Part shown: piece after piece, positions 1 through 7,857 of the stretch
How positions within the stretch are numbered: position 1 is the stretch's first letter
Layout: the number at the start of each line of letters is the position of its first letter
NCBI GenBank assembly: GCA_013316825.1
Contig: WSLY01000013.1
Coordinates: 29,861-65,500 of the forward strand
DNA: 35,640 bases
Direction: 5' to 3'
Source of the DNA: Lachnospiraceae bacterium
Lineage (GTDB): Bacteria; Bacillota; Clostridia; Lachnospirales; Lachnospiraceae
The notes under the pieces: model-generated
What the model was told of the DNA's origin: nothing
Seen by the model: only the letters and a program-made list of their open reading frames with translations
Databases searched by the model: none
Made by a program: the position numbers and the translations under genes

Positions 1-251
1 CCCACTCCCACCGACATACCGAAGCCGATAGAAAAAATCAGGTAATGAATGGAGCCCGTACAGCCGATTCCGCCAAGCTCATTGCTTCCTACAAATTTAC
101 CCACCACGATGGAATCGACCAGATTATATACCTGCTGAAAAATATTGCCCAAAAGCATGGGAACCGTAAAGGCAAGCAGCAGTCTTGCCGGACTCCCCTC
201 CGTCATGTCCAATGTGCCGTTCTTTGTTTTTGTTTCCTCTGCCGGCTGCAT
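1..251 (-). CDS. MATE family efflux transporter, C-terminal part beyond the window
   Basis: Reading the minus strand from an ATG at 251 gives an open frame that runs off the window edge, covering about the first 83 residues. The protein has a short polar N-terminus, then GSPARLLLAFTVPMLLGNIF, QQVYNLVDSIVVGKFVG and a GIGCTGSIHYLIFSIGFG stretch. These are typical of the first two helices of MATE (multi-antimicrobial extrusion) cation antiporters, in which a Q-x-x-Y-N-x-x-D motif follows the first helix. A ribosome-binding site AGGAG lies about 7 bases upstream. The gene starts 20 bases after the glycyl radical enzyme stop, so the two are probably cotranscribed. The transported substrate cannot be predicted; it may simply be a neighbouring drug or metabolite exporter. 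Confidence 0.85.
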   Translation of the reverse strand, partial: MQPAEETKTKNGTLDMTEGSPARLLLAFTVPMLLGNIFQQVYNLVDSIVVGKFVGSNELGGIGCTGSIHYLIFSIGFGMSVGV

Positions 252-271
252 GTTTTTTCTCCTTCTGTTTC

Positions 272-2470
272 CTAATACATAGTCCGCGACGCTATTTCCC
301 TCTGCACATCCGGCGCCAGCGTTACAAAACGTGCGGAAAATCCGCCTACCCGCACCATAATATGCCCGTATGCCTCAGGTCTTTCCATGGCATTCTGCAA
401 ATCGCCCCGTCCCAGCACATTAATCATCGCCTGCTGTCCGCCGCACTTAAAATACGTGCGCAGAACCTGCGACGCCGCCTCACCGCCTCCGTCAAAAAAC
501 TCCTTGGAGAAGGTCATATTCTGCACGGCGCCTGCATGAATGTCGGTGCGCAGCTTCGTCAGCGAATTGAGCATGGCTGTCACGCCGTTTACATCAGTGC
601 CGCCGGCAGGGTTGTTACCGTTTGCCATCGGCTCGCCTGCACGCCTGCCATCCGCAGATGCCCCTGTAAAACGCCCCAAAATCGTGTTTGCTTCATTGTT
701 GATAATCACGACCATATAGGAATGCAGACCTGCCATGTCCTTTAACCCGCGCACGGTTTCACACACGAATTCATGGAAGTCTGCGGCAAAGCTGTCCACC
801 TCCTCCAAATCATTTCCATATTTGGCTGCATCCAAAAGCAGTCTGCGCACGTCCTCGTACCCGGCAAAATCTGCCTTTAACGCGGCAAGCAGCGTTTCCC
901 GCTTAATCCACTTTTTGTCATAAACCAAGTCCTTTATGGCATACAGGCTGTTTGCCGTATTGGTATTGCCATAGGTCTCCAGCGTGCCGCCCAGATAACG
1001 GACACCGCCTGAGAGCAGCGCCTTGTTGCGCTCCATACAGTCCTTCATCAACATGCTGATATACAAAAATGCGCCCTTCTCCCCGCATTTGTCGTATTCC
1101 AGCCGCTCCTGACGCGCCAGTATTTCAAAATAATAGACAAGCTGCTTTTTATACGCCTCATACAGCTCCTCAAAGCTGTCAAAGTCCGTCAGGCTGCCCA
1201 GTTTCAGCCCCAGCTCCTTGTTCTCCCTGATGTCCCAGCCGTTAAAAAGCGTTGCCTCCAGCGCCTTCAGCAAATTGATAATCCCATTGGGAGAGCCGAT
1301 GCTTGTTTTGTTCAGCACATATTCCCCGCATCCAAAGAACACATAATCCTCCGCCTCCTGTTCTGATACGCCGAATGCCTTTTGCACCGAGGGGATATTG
1401 ACGTCGTCATTGTAGAGCATGGGATAAATTTTACCTTCCCCGATTACCTCCAGCGCTTTTTGCCAGAGCGCAGGATTCTGTCCCTCATAAAAACGCAGCG
1501 ACAACTGCGGCTCCGCCTCCGCCACAATGCGGGATGCCTCCATCGCCAGCATTGCAAAATCGTCTGCGGCAGGCTCATTGTGCCTGCCCCGCCCGCCTAT
1601 GATAATCCTGCCGTGGAAAACGGTCTTTCTTGCATCCACCAGCCTCCACAAATCGCACAGATAACAAAGCGCTTCCTCCCGCGTCAGGCGTCCCGCCTGC
1701 AAATCCCGCTCCAGATAATCGCCCAGATAATCGTCCATTCTGCCATAATTTAATACGCCGCTTATCAGGCTGTAAAGCCATGCAAGCTGCAGCGCTTCCA
1801 AAAAGGTTTCCGGCGCTTTTCCTGCCGCCGCCTTGAGCGCTTTTGACAGCGCAGTTTTTCGCTGTCCCGCCGCCTGCTCCCCGTACCGCATACATACGTC
1901 CGACAACGCATTTAGCGCAATCCGGCAAGCCTCGTAAAGCGCTGTGCCCTCGCCCCTTTCCGCCGCCTTTTTCTCATAATGGGCAATTTCCTGCCGCATA
2001 CCGTCAAGCCCCAAGGAAAGCAGCTTATCATAGTCCATATACGCGCCCACCACCCGATATAAGGGAAATGCAATCTGAGAATGCTCCCAATAAATATCCT
2101 CCGGCATGGCGCGCTTTATCTCCTCCGGATACGACTGTCTGATTTGATATCTGGTTTCCTGTGTCCGCCAGTATGCAAGCAGCTCCTTTACCTCCTCAAC
2201 CTGCTCCTCTGTGGCGCCCTCCGCCTGCAGCGCCTCCATCGCGCGGACCTCATCATAAAAATAGCCGACGCTTCTGCCTAAAAGAGGCTCGTTGGAAAAG
2301 CCCACCGGCAGCACGCGCATCCTGCCTGCTACGCATTCCTCCTGTCTCAACGGCAGAAAAGCATAGCGGCTCATCACCTCCACGCACCGCGCTTCCCGTA
2401 TGGCTGCGCTTTCTTCCTGATTTTCCTTGTAAACCTTTGTAAATTCTGTCACATATTCATAAAATGTCAT
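272..2470 (-). CDS. Glycyl radical enzyme (pyruvate formate-lyase superfamily), substrate unknown
   Basis: The product is a 732-residue enzyme of the PFL/glycyl radical superfamily, which performs radical C-C, C-O or C-N cleavage in anaerobes. The C-terminal motif RVGGFSARF sits 22 residues before the end, with Gly710 as the predicted radical site. The active-site loop reads FFGCGEY, giving thiyl Cys381 and Glu383. There is only one cysteine here, unlike the Cys-Cys pair of true pyruvate formate-lyase, so a dehydratase, lyase or decarboxylase-like reaction is more likely. The C-terminal domain also has the typical DGRRAGEP and LNSLTKL segments. I placed the start at 2470 because AAAGGA lies just upstream. 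A TTG at 2509 in frame would add 13 residues without a site. The activase is divergent across a shared operator. The length is shorter than most characterised diol dehydratases (about 780 to 850 residues). Substrate unknown. Confidence 0.92.
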   Translation of the reverse strand: MTFYEYVTEFTKVYKENQEESAAIREARCVEVMSRYAFLPLRQEECVAGRMRVLPVGFSNEPLLGRSVGYFYDEVRAMEALQAEGATEEQVEEVKELLAYWRTQETRYQIRQSYPEEIKRAMPEDIYWEHSQIAFPLYRVVGAYMDYDKLLSLGLDGMRQEIAHYEKKAAERGEGTALYEACRIALNALSDVCMRYGEQAAGQRKTALSKALKAAAGKAPETFLEALQLAWLYSLISGVLNYGRMDDYLGDYLERDLQAGRLTREEALCYLCDLWRLVDARKTVFHGRIIIGGRGRHNEPAADDFAMLAMEASRIVAEAEPQLSLRFYEGQNPALWQKALEVIGEGKIYPMLYNDDVNIPSVQKAFGVSEQEAEDYVFFGCGEYVLNKTSIGSPNGIINLLKALEATLFNGWDIRENKELGLKLGSLTDFDSFEELYEAYKKQLVYYFEILARQERLEYDKCGEKGAFLYISMLMKDCMERNKALLSGGVRYLGGTLETYGNTNTANSLYAIKDLVYDKKWIKRETLLAALKADFAGYEDVRRLLLDAAKYGNDLEEVDSFAADFHEFVCETVRGLKDMAGLHSYMVVIINNEANTILGRFTGASADGRRAGEPMANGNNPAGGTDVNGVTAMLNSLTKLRTDIHAGAVQNMTFSKEFFDGGGEAASQVLRTYFKCGGQQAMINVLGRGDLQNAMERPEAYGHIMVRVGGFSARFVTLAPDVQREIASRTMY

Positions 2471-2502
2471 GTTTTTTCCTTTCTGCGCTTCTCTGCCCCT
2501 CA

Positions 2503-2531
2503 TTGACAAGCCGCCGATATTATATTATGAT
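2503..2531 (+). promoter_or_regulatory. Sigma-A promoter for the glycyl radical activase
   Basis: TTGACA at 2503-2508 and TATGAT at 2526-2531 are separated by exactly 17 bases. This is a near-consensus housekeeping promoter pointing at the activase gene. The palindromic operator begins 7 bases downstream of the -10 box, so it would cover the transcription start, the classical repressor position. Confidence 0.75.
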
Positions 2532-2537
2532 TGATAC

Positions 2538-2549
2538 GTAAACGTTTAC
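2538..2549. promoter_or_regulatory. LacI-family operator, perfect palindrome
   Basis: GTAAACGTTTAC is a perfect 12-base palindrome with the central CG characteristic of LacI/GalR-family operators. It lies between the divergent activase (plus) and glycyl radical enzyme (minus). On the minus strand, ATGAGTAAACG recurs unchanged at the promoter near 14001-14016, which argues for a shared regulator. The lacI gene in this window is the obvious candidate. A CcpA-type cre site is an alternative reading. Confidence 0.72.
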
Positions 2550-2599
2550 TCATTGTCCGGCATACACCGGACAGACACACAAACAAAGGGGGTATCTCC

Positions 2600-3481
2600 A
2601 TGGGGATGCTGTTTGATATCCAACGCTGCTGTTACCATGACGGTCCCGGCATTCGGACTACGGTTTTTTTTAAAGGCTGCCAACTAAGCTGCGCGTGGTG
2701 CCACAATCCGGAATCCCTTTCTATGGCGCCTCAGCTTTCCTATACTGACAGGCTCTGCACACACTGCGGCAGATGTGCCGAAATCTGTCCTGAGAAAGTA
2801 CATCAGGTGACCCAAACAACGCATACCGTTGATTTTTCCTCCTGCCTTTCCTGCGGCAGATGCAGCGCCGTCTGTCCCGCAAAAGCCCTAAAGATATTTG
2901 GCTTTACAATGTCCGCCGGCGAAGTTATGCATACCGTGCGAAAGGATAAGGCGTACTATGCCGCCAGCGGCGGCGGCATTACCGTCTCAGGCGGGGAACC
3001 CACCCTGCAGCCGGATTTTTTGGAAGAGCTTCTCCGTCTCGCAAAAGCGGAAGACATCCACACCTGCTTAGAAACCAACGGCTATATCCCCAAAGCAATA
3101 CTGTCCCGTCTGCTTCCCCTGACAGACCTCTTCCTGCTCGACTATAAAATCACCGACAAAGAGGACTTGTTTTCTTACACCCATGCCGGCGGAACGCTCT
3201 GGGAAGATACCCTGCGGCGGCTGAACGACAACAAAAAACCGGTATGGCTGCGGCTCCCCATTATCCCCCGCATCAATGATACCAAAGAGCATATCGCCGG
3301 CGCTATCCGCATAAAGCGGCTTTTTCCCTGCATCACCAAAGTTGAAATCATGCCCTACCACTCCATCGGCGCTGCCAAATGGGAACAGCTTGGCATGTGC
3401 TATTCTTTAAAAACGCTGCCTGATGCCACCAAAGAACAGCAGGCGCGTTGGAATGCGTGGCTGCATGACCTTCTGCAGTAA
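2600..3481 (+). CDS. Glycyl radical enzyme activating enzyme (radical SAM)
   Basis: The product is a 293-residue radical SAM protein that generates the glycyl radical on its partner using S-adenosylmethionine and a 4Fe-4S cluster. The SAM-cluster motif is CQLSCAWC, Cys27, Cys31 and Cys34. It is followed by two ferredoxin-type clusters (Cys53, 56, 59, 63 and Cys82, 85, 88, 92), the arrangement of GRE activases other than the short PflA type. GITVSGGEPTLQ carries the GGE SAM-binding motif. The start at 2600 is chosen because GGGGG lies 7 bases before it; upstream codons in the same frame run through the promoter and operator. It is the only clear plus-strand gene in the window. Its partner is almost certainly the divergent enzyme ending at 272. 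Confidence 0.93.
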   Translation: MGMLFDIQRCCYHDGPGIRTTVFFKGCQLSCAWCHNPESLSMAPQLSYTDRLCTHCGRCAEICPEKVHQVTQTTHTVDFSSCLSCGRCSAVCPAKALKIFGFTMSAGEVMHTVRKDKAYYAASGGGITVSGGEPTLQPDFLEELLRLAKAEDIHTCLETNGYIPKAILSRLLPLTDLFLLDYKITDKEDLFSYTHAGGTLWEDTLRRLNDNKKPVWLRLPIIPRINDTKEHIAGAIRIKRLFPCITKVEIMPYHSIGAAKWEQLGMCYSLKTLPDATKEQQARWNAWLHDLLQ

Positions 3482-3483
3482 AA

Positions 3484-3523
3484 GCGGGTGTGTTTACAGC
3501 ACCTTACCGCATTCTTCTTTTTT
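3484..3523 (+). terminator. Weak candidate terminator after the activase
   Basis: Immediately after the activase stop, GCGGGTG can pair imperfectly with CACCTTACCGC, and a T-rich run (attcttctttttt) follows. The stem has a three-base bulge and a 9-base loop. The sequence also overlaps the 3' end of the convergent GH43 gene. It is plausible but weak. Confidence 0.28.
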
Positions 3524-4477
3524 CAGACAAGGCGCCGGCCTCTCTTTGTCCGAAACCTGTCTGTTTTCCGTATAAGGAAACCCCTCTTCGTCCCAGTACA
3601 GCTTTTCCATGCAAAGGACTCTCTTCGTGCCGCCGTCCGCCAAAAACATATGCTGTCTGTCCACCGCATGAAGCACCAGCCATATCTCGCCGGTATCGTC
3701 CGTAAAAAAGCTGCCGTTACCCGGTCCGATAAAGCGCCCCCTTCCATCCTCTGACCTGCCCACTACCAGAAGCGCTTTCTGGTCCTTGTTCTCCTCCGTC
3801 ACCGGCCGTCCTTCCCTATCCAGATATGGTCCCTGCAAATGCCTGCTTCTGGCACATACCAAATGATAGGAGGTCGCCTCTCCATCCGTACAGGTTCCAA
3901 GAGAACCCAGCAGATAGTAATATCCGCCGTGCGGTATCACGCACACCCCCTCGTACCCGGGCGCTATCAGGACGGCGCCGCCGCACAAGGAAAGCCCGTC
4001 CTCTGACAAGGGAAAGAGACAAGTTCCCTGCTCGTAATTGCCGCAGACCAGATACCATCCGCCCTCCTCATCCTTTACAGGATAAGGGTCGATTGCCCAA
4101 ATTCCCAGCGCATCCTCAGGCGCTATCAAGAATCCGGCATCCGTGAAGGGTCCTTTGGGCGACGCCGCCCATGCACATCCGATGCGGGGTTTTTCCTCCC
4201 CGTCCATCAGCGTATAATACAGCACATAGCGCTCCTTGATTTTTGCAATCTCGCACGCCCACAGCCTCTTTCCGCCCTTCCATGACGGGCAGGCGTTGAA
4301 TACGCTGCCCTCTAAGCGCCAATGCACCATGTCGGGAGAGCTTAATATGGGAATCTCTAAGACCTTTCCATCCTCCCACAAATCCGGCGTCCCGTAGCAA
4401 TACATGCTTCCGTCTTCTCCGCGCAAAACGGAGGGGTCAGGAAAAGATTCCTTCCATAAGGGATTTTGGTAAAGCAT
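3494..4477 (-). CDS. Glycoside hydrolase family 43-type enzyme
   Basis: This 327-residue protein has the five-bladed propeller signature of GH43, a family of beta-xylosidases, alpha-L-arabinofuranosidases and related exo-enzymes. FPDPSVLR holds the predicted general base Asp14. AIDPYPV holds the pKa-modulating Asp130. GYEGVCVIPHGGYYYLLGS holds the predicted acid Glu176. SSPDMVHWRLEG and ASPKGPF are typical blade motifs. There is no signal peptide, so it should work in the cytoplasm on imported saccharides. The start at 4477 follows AAAGGAG at good spacing. A longer frame up to 4561 runs through a palindromic, probably noncoding region. It lies downstream of the ROK kinase with a gap of about 240 bases, so cotranscription is uncertain. 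Substrate preference cannot be told from sequence alone. Confidence 0.88.
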   Translation of the reverse strand: MLYQNPLWKESFPDPSVLRGEDGSMYCYGTPDLWEDGKVLEIPILSSPDMVHWRLEGSVFNACPSWKGGKRLWACEIAKIKERYVLYYTLMDGEEKPRIGCAWAASPKGPFTDAGFLIAPEDALGIWAIDPYPVKDEEGGWYLVCGNYEQGTCLFPLSEDGLSLCGGAVLIAPGYEGVCVIPHGGYYYLLGSLGTCTDGEATSYHLVCARSRHLQGPYLDREGRPVTEENKDQKALLVVGRSEDGRGRFIGPGNGSFFTDDTGEIWLVLHAVDRQHMFLADGGTKRVLCMEKLYWDEEGFPYTENRQVSDKERPAPCLKKEECGKVL

Positions 4478-4510
4478 ATATGCGCTCCTTTCTTTCCTCT
4501 TTATATTTTC

Positions 4511-4646
4511 GGGCAGGACTTTTGACACCCTAATCATCGTAGGTGACTGCGAAACTCTCATTTTCTAGTACCGAATTGTGTAACTTGTATATTCTATAAG
4601 CAGACCCTTGATTGCCGTTGGTGTCAAAGTCATGCGGGCATGACTT
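4511..4646. repeat. Inverted-repeat and palindrome region, possible small dispersed element
   Basis: The roughly 240-base gap between ROK and GH43 holds no convincing gene. Two arms face each other: GGGCAGGACTTTTGACACC at 4511-4529 and GGTGTCAAAGTCATGC at 4620-4635. They are complementary over about 16 bases with one indel. The right arm merges into a palindrome, AAGTCATG, CGGG, CATGACTT at 4627-4646, an 8-base-pair stem with a four-base loop. This could be a miniature inverted-repeat element, a folded RNA leader for GH43, or a terminator-like structure. No long T-run follows the stem on either strand. Confidence 0.4.
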
Positions 4647-4719
4647 GCGCCATACTTTGGCAGCTTACGTACCACTACGGTAATCTTGGAGGGAGAGCGC
4701 GTCTGCGTTAGATTGTCCG

Positions 4720-5628
4720 CTATTCTTCCTTCCACTTTTTCCATCCGTAAATCCCTGCTCCTATCACTCCGTTTTCCTGATTTGCATTGGAATACAGAAA
4801 CCTTAAGTTTTCCGCCGGATAAGGCTTGCGGGTGTGTTTATGGATATTTTCCTTTAAAAGATGCAGCGGAAAATCCCGCATCTGCAGCAGTCCGCCGCCT
4901 AAAATCACATAGTCGGGATCTAAAATATTAATCTCCGTCGCCACGGGTACCGCCATTGCTTCCACCTGCTTTTTCAGTTCCGGCATGTTTCGATGCCTCG
5001 CATAGATTTCTTTGATTTTTGTATCCTGAAACCGTACGGCGCACAGCTCCTCCAAGGCTTTGCCGCCGCCTATGGGCTCGATACAGCCTGTATTGCCGCA
5101 GCCGCAGGGCACGTCGGCATATAGCTGCGGGATATGTCCAAGCTCACCTGCTACCCCGTTGCGTCCGCAAAGCAGGTCGCCGCCCATATAAATACTGTTC
5201 CCGATTCCGGTTCCAAAATAAATTCCAATGACCGTGGACTCTTCCTCCAGCTGAAAGCAATAAAGGTCATAAAGTAAAAGAAGGTTGACGTCCCTTTCCA
5301 GATAGACCGGCACCTGCAGGCTTTTTTCTAAAATATCCGCAACCTCCACATTGTCCATGCCCTCGATATTCGGTGTGGAAAGCAGCTTCCGCCTTGTGCG
5401 GTCCACTGTGGAGGGAAAACCCAAAGCCGCTGCCTTTATCAGAAAATGTTCCTTATGTATCTTCCTGTACTGGGCAAGCTTTTCTGACAGCCCTTCCATA
5501 AACCCGTGCTCCGCCAGCGCCTCCGTGCTCCATATCTGCTGCGCGTACACCTCGTATGCCCTGTCCACCAGCCCTATTCTGCAATTGGTTCCTCCGATAT
5601 CCAAACATAAGATAACTTCTCTTTGCAT
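4720..5628 (-). CDS. ROK family sugar kinase, D-allose-kinase-like
   Basis: The product is a 302-residue ROK (repressor, ORF, kinase) protein without an N-terminal helix-turn-helix, hence an enzyme rather than a repressor. DIGGTNCRIG at residues 10-19 is the ATP phosphate loop. ERDVN carries the predicted catalytic Asp113. GVAGELGH (Glu162, His165) precedes the zinc motif CGCGNTGC (Cys175, 177, 182). DPDYVILGGG is near the C-terminus. The STPNI and ERDVNLLLLYD segments resemble my recollection of E. coli AlsK, so allose or a related hexose such as fructose or mannose is possible. The start follows GGAG at 9 bases. It is separated from lacI by a terminator hairpin and an operator-like palindrome. 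Confidence 0.88.
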   Translation of the reverse strand: MQREVILCLDIGGTNCRIGLVDRAYEVYAQQIWSTEALAEHGFMEGLSEKLAQYRKIHKEHFLIKAAALGFPSTVDRTRRKLLSTPNIEGMDNVEVADILEKSLQVPVYLERDVNLLLLYDLYCFQLEEESTVIGIYFGTGIGNSIYMGGDLLCGRNGVAGELGHIPQLYADVPCGCGNTGCIEPIGGGKALEELCAVRFQDTKIKEIYARHRNMPELKKQVEAMAVPVATEINILDPDYVILGGGLLQMRDFPLHLLKENIHKHTRKPYPAENLRFLYSNANQENGVIGAGIYGWKKWKEE

Positions 5629-5643
5629 TGCTTTCGTCTCCTT

Positions 5644-5659
5644 GGTTAAACGTTTTCTC
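5644..5659. promoter_or_regulatory. Candidate LacI-type operator before the ROK kinase
   Basis: On the minus strand GAGAAAACGTTTAAC (5659 to 5645) closely matches GAGTAAACGTTTACG of the operator at 2538-2549 and contains the perfect 8-base core AAACGTTT. It lies in the short gap between the lacI terminator and the ROK start codon. No clear -35/-10 pair is visible around it, so its role (roadblock, operator or cre site) is open. Confidence 0.4.
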
Positions 5660-5665
5660 AACCCT

Positions 5666-5691
5666 GCAAAAGAAAGAGGTGCCGCCACCTC
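5666..5691 (-). terminator. Rho-independent terminator after lacI
   Basis: On the minus strand GAGGTG, GCGG, CACCTC forms a 6-base-pair stem with a four-base loop. It is followed by TTTCTTTT. It begins about 10 bases after the lacI stop codon. The stem is short, so partial read-through into the ROK kinase is likely. Confidence 0.55.
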
Positions 5692-5701
5692 CTTCTGTCT
5701 C

Positions 5702-6718
5702 CTATTCCGTTGTTCCTCTCGTCGATTCCCGCGGCACCAGATACACCGGCACCTTTACAATATTCTGCTCCACCTTATCCTGCCGCATAATCTTTAAAAG
5801 CTGTTCCACAACCCGCGCCCCCATCTCGTCCACCTGCTGATGTATTGTCGTGATGGGAACCCCGTTGAAGGCGGTAATGGAAATATCGTCATACCCGGCA
5901 AGCTTCACATCCTCCGGTATCCGGATACCCCGCTCCGTCAGAGCCTTGTAGCAGCCGACAGCCAGCCAGTCCGATGTGGCAAAAATGCCGTCATAGGCAA
6001 ATTCACCTGCCTCCAGCATACGCATCATTTCCTCATAAGCCGCCGCATAATGAAGCTGATCCAAATACACCACATGGATATCGTCCGCCTCCATCCCAGC
6101 TTCTAAAAGCGCTTTCACGTACCCTTCAAAACGATCCGCATAGCCGGATATCTTCTTGCGGCTTGTGAGGAGCAGGATATTCTTGCAGCCGCAGTCCAAA
6201 AGCTCCTTAGTCGCCAGATACCCGCCCTGTACATTGTCACTCTCCACCGTACAATAGTTTCCAAGCGCCTTGTCGGGAACGCGATCAATAAAAACAGTCG
6301 GCAAATCCCTGATGACATCCTGCATATCGGATATGCCCCCCGCTATGTAAATCAAGCTGCACACATTCTGCATTGCCATCATGTGTACCCGCTTACGCTC
6401 CTTGTCCTCATCCTCGTCCGTATTGCACAAAAACGTTTCATAGCCCTCTTGAAAGAGATTTTTCTCAATCTCATATACCAGCTTCATAAAAAACTCGTTG
6501 GTGATATCCGGTACGACAATCCCCACGTTTTTCATCTTCTGGGTGCGAAGCCCCTTTGCCACCAGATTGGGCACATAATTATTTTTTTTGATAATATCCA
6601 TAACACGCTTCTCTGTCTCCTGAGAATAGCGCCCGTTTTTGTTGATGATTCTTGAAACCGTCGCGATGGAAACTCCCGCCTGACTTGATATATCCTTGAT
6701 AGATATACTGTTTTTCAT
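5702..6718 (-). CDS. LacI family transcriptional regulator
   Basis: The product is a 338-residue regulator. Residues 3-25 (ISIKDISSQAGVSIATVSRI) form the LacI helix-turn-helix, and LVAKGLRTQKMKNVGIVVP covers the hinge and the start of the periplasmic-binding-like effector domain. The C-terminal half contains FATSDWLAVGCYKAL and AGYDDI, typical of sugar-sensing members. It has its own sigma-A promoter and sits amid the genes it likely controls. Candidate operators are the palindromes at 2538-2549, 14001-14012 and perhaps 5644-5659. Its own promoter lacks a matching palindrome, so strong autoregulation is not evident. Effector unknown; a sugar from the imported glycan is expected. Confidence 0.95.
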   Translation of the reverse strand: MKNSISIKDISSQAGVSIATVSRIINKNGRYSQETEKRVMDIIKKNNYVPNLVAKGLRTQKMKNVGIVVPDITNEFFMKLVYEIEKNLFQEGYETFLCNTDEDEDKERKRVHMMAMQNVCSLIYIAGGISDMQDVIRDLPTVFIDRVPDKALGNYCTVESDNVQGGYLATKELLDCGCKNILLLTSRKKISGYADRFEGYVKALLEAGMEADDIHVVYLDQLHYAAAYEEMMRMLEAGEFAYDGIFATSDWLAVGCYKALTERGIRIPEDVKLAGYDDISITAFNGVPITTIHQQVDEMGARVVEQLLKIMRQDKVEQNIVKVPVYLVPRESTRGTTE

Positions 6719-6751
6719 TTCCGCCCCGCCTTTGCAAAAGTCCTTTTATTT

Positions 6752-6780
6752 ATTATATCGTTATATCGCAGTAAAATCAA
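6752..6780 (-). promoter_or_regulatory. Sigma-A promoter for lacI
   Basis: On the minus strand TTGATT (6780-6775) and TATAAT (6757-6752) are spaced by exactly 17 bases, 34 bases upstream of the lacI start codon. A repeated CGATATAA lies across the spacer and -10. This gives lacI a transcript separate from the operon ending at 6796. Confidence 0.75.
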
Positions 6781-6795
6781 GGCTTTCTGTACTTT

Positions 6796-7854
6796 TTAAA
6801 CGCAATTTTCATATACTTCCCAAATAATATCGCGTTCCCTTGCAGTAAGCCGGTAAGACGGATTGCGCAGTCTTTCGTACAAATAAACAGCCGCCGCTTT
6901 CCTGTCTATTTTTGCCGGAGAAGCCTGTGCAAATTCCCTGAAATTATCCACGGTAATCTTTCTGACAGCTTCCTCTGGCAGACAAATTCCCTGCACCTGC
7001 TTATCCCATGCGGCAAATCTTTCTCCACTCTCTAAAAAGCTCTGCTCCATGCGGTTTACCACTTCCATATTGCGTGCCTCCTCCAGACTGCACGCATTGC
7101 AGTTATCCGTACCAAACTGTATCCGGTCCTGATATTTTAGGAAAAAATCTCTAAAGAGCGCCGGTCTCTCCGTAAAAGAAAAATACATCTCCGTACCCGC
7201 CGTAATATCCAGCCTGATATTGGGGAAACGTTCCATCAGCCCGCACAGCCGTTCATACTCATCTGCCAAAAACAAGAAATGTGCAAAGCACACCTTCAGC
7301 TTCGGGTACTTTTCCGCCATATCGACGGTTTCCGCAAGAATCTGCTCATAGGATGGATAACTGCCATCTCCATAATAGTACCCGCTTGCCGCCGCCCACT
7401 CCGGAATCTTTTCCGCCTGCCAGAACGACTTCGGGTCATTCACATGAACCAGCAGCGGCATCTGCAGCCTGCAAAGCGTCCGGTACAGGCTCTCATAGCG
7501 GACATCATTCTGCGCATATCCGAGCTTTTTCCGCTCGGTAGGCTTGTTTTCAATCATTTTAATACCGTCTAATCCTATTTGGTGCAGACGCTCCGCTTCT
7601 TTTCCAAAATCATAGGCAAAGCGGTAATGCAGACCGCCAAATGCATAATGTGACGGCGATAGAAGTTTGAAATAGATGGCAAGGGCGTTCTGCGCCGCGT
7701 CACCCATTCCCTCCACGCTCAAAAAAGCCGACTGCGTATAACCCAGCGCCGCCTGCCTTGCCGCCAGTGCTTCCGTCTCCCTGATGCCGCCTTCTATCAC
7801 ATGTATATGCCCGTCAATCCACTCTCTTTTCGCTCGCTTTTCCATTTCCGGCAT
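6796..7854 (-). CDS. Amidohydrolase-superfamily protein (TIM-barrel metal hydrolase)
   Basis: This 352-residue protein has the amidohydrolase metal ligands in order: His16-x-His18 in DGHIHV, His137 in LLVHVND, His192 in FAHFLF and Asp250 in FGTDN. A GIKM lysine near residue 99 could also take part. The layout fits the COG2159-like branch, which includes lactonases and decarboxylases acting on sugar acids or aromatics. It starts 3 bases after the isomerase stop, with AAAGGA before the ATG at 7854, so the two genes are translationally linked. A role in hydrolysing a sugar lactone or acyl-sugar is a guess from context. No signal peptide. The reaction is unknown. Confidence 0.8.
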   Translation of the reverse strand: MPEMEKRAKREWIDGHIHVIEGGIRETEALAARQAALGYTQSAFLSVEGMGDAAQNALAIYFKLLSPSHYAFGGLHYRFAYDFGKEAERLHQIGLDGIKMIENKPTERKKLGYAQNDVRYESLYRTLCRLQMPLLVHVNDPKSFWQAEKIPEWAAASGYYYGDGSYPSYEQILAETVDMAEKYPKLKVCFAHFLFLADEYERLCGLMERFPNIRLDITAGTEMYFSFTERPALFRDFFLKYQDRIQFGTDNCNACSLEEARNMEVVNRMEQSFLESGERFAAWDKQVQGICLPEEAVRKITVDNFREFAQASPAKIDRKAAAVYLYERLRNPSYRLTARERDIIWEVYENCV

Positions 7855-7857
7855 GTC

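Noticed and set aside
2515..2535. A minus-strand promoter for the glycyl radical enzyme using TATAAT near 2520-2526
   Set aside because: A -10-like sequence is present, but I could not find an acceptable -35 hexamer at 16 to 18 bases, so I did not annotate it.
4478..4561. 28-codon N-terminal extension of GH43
   Set aside because: It passes through one arm of the inverted repeat, and the good ribosome-binding site directly precedes the ATG at 4477, where GH43 homology begins.
6431..6440. AAACGTTTCA inside lacI as an operator
   Set aside because: It is within coding sequence with no promoter nearby and only the short core matches; similar short matches at 8547 and 14083 show that the core alone is not decisive.
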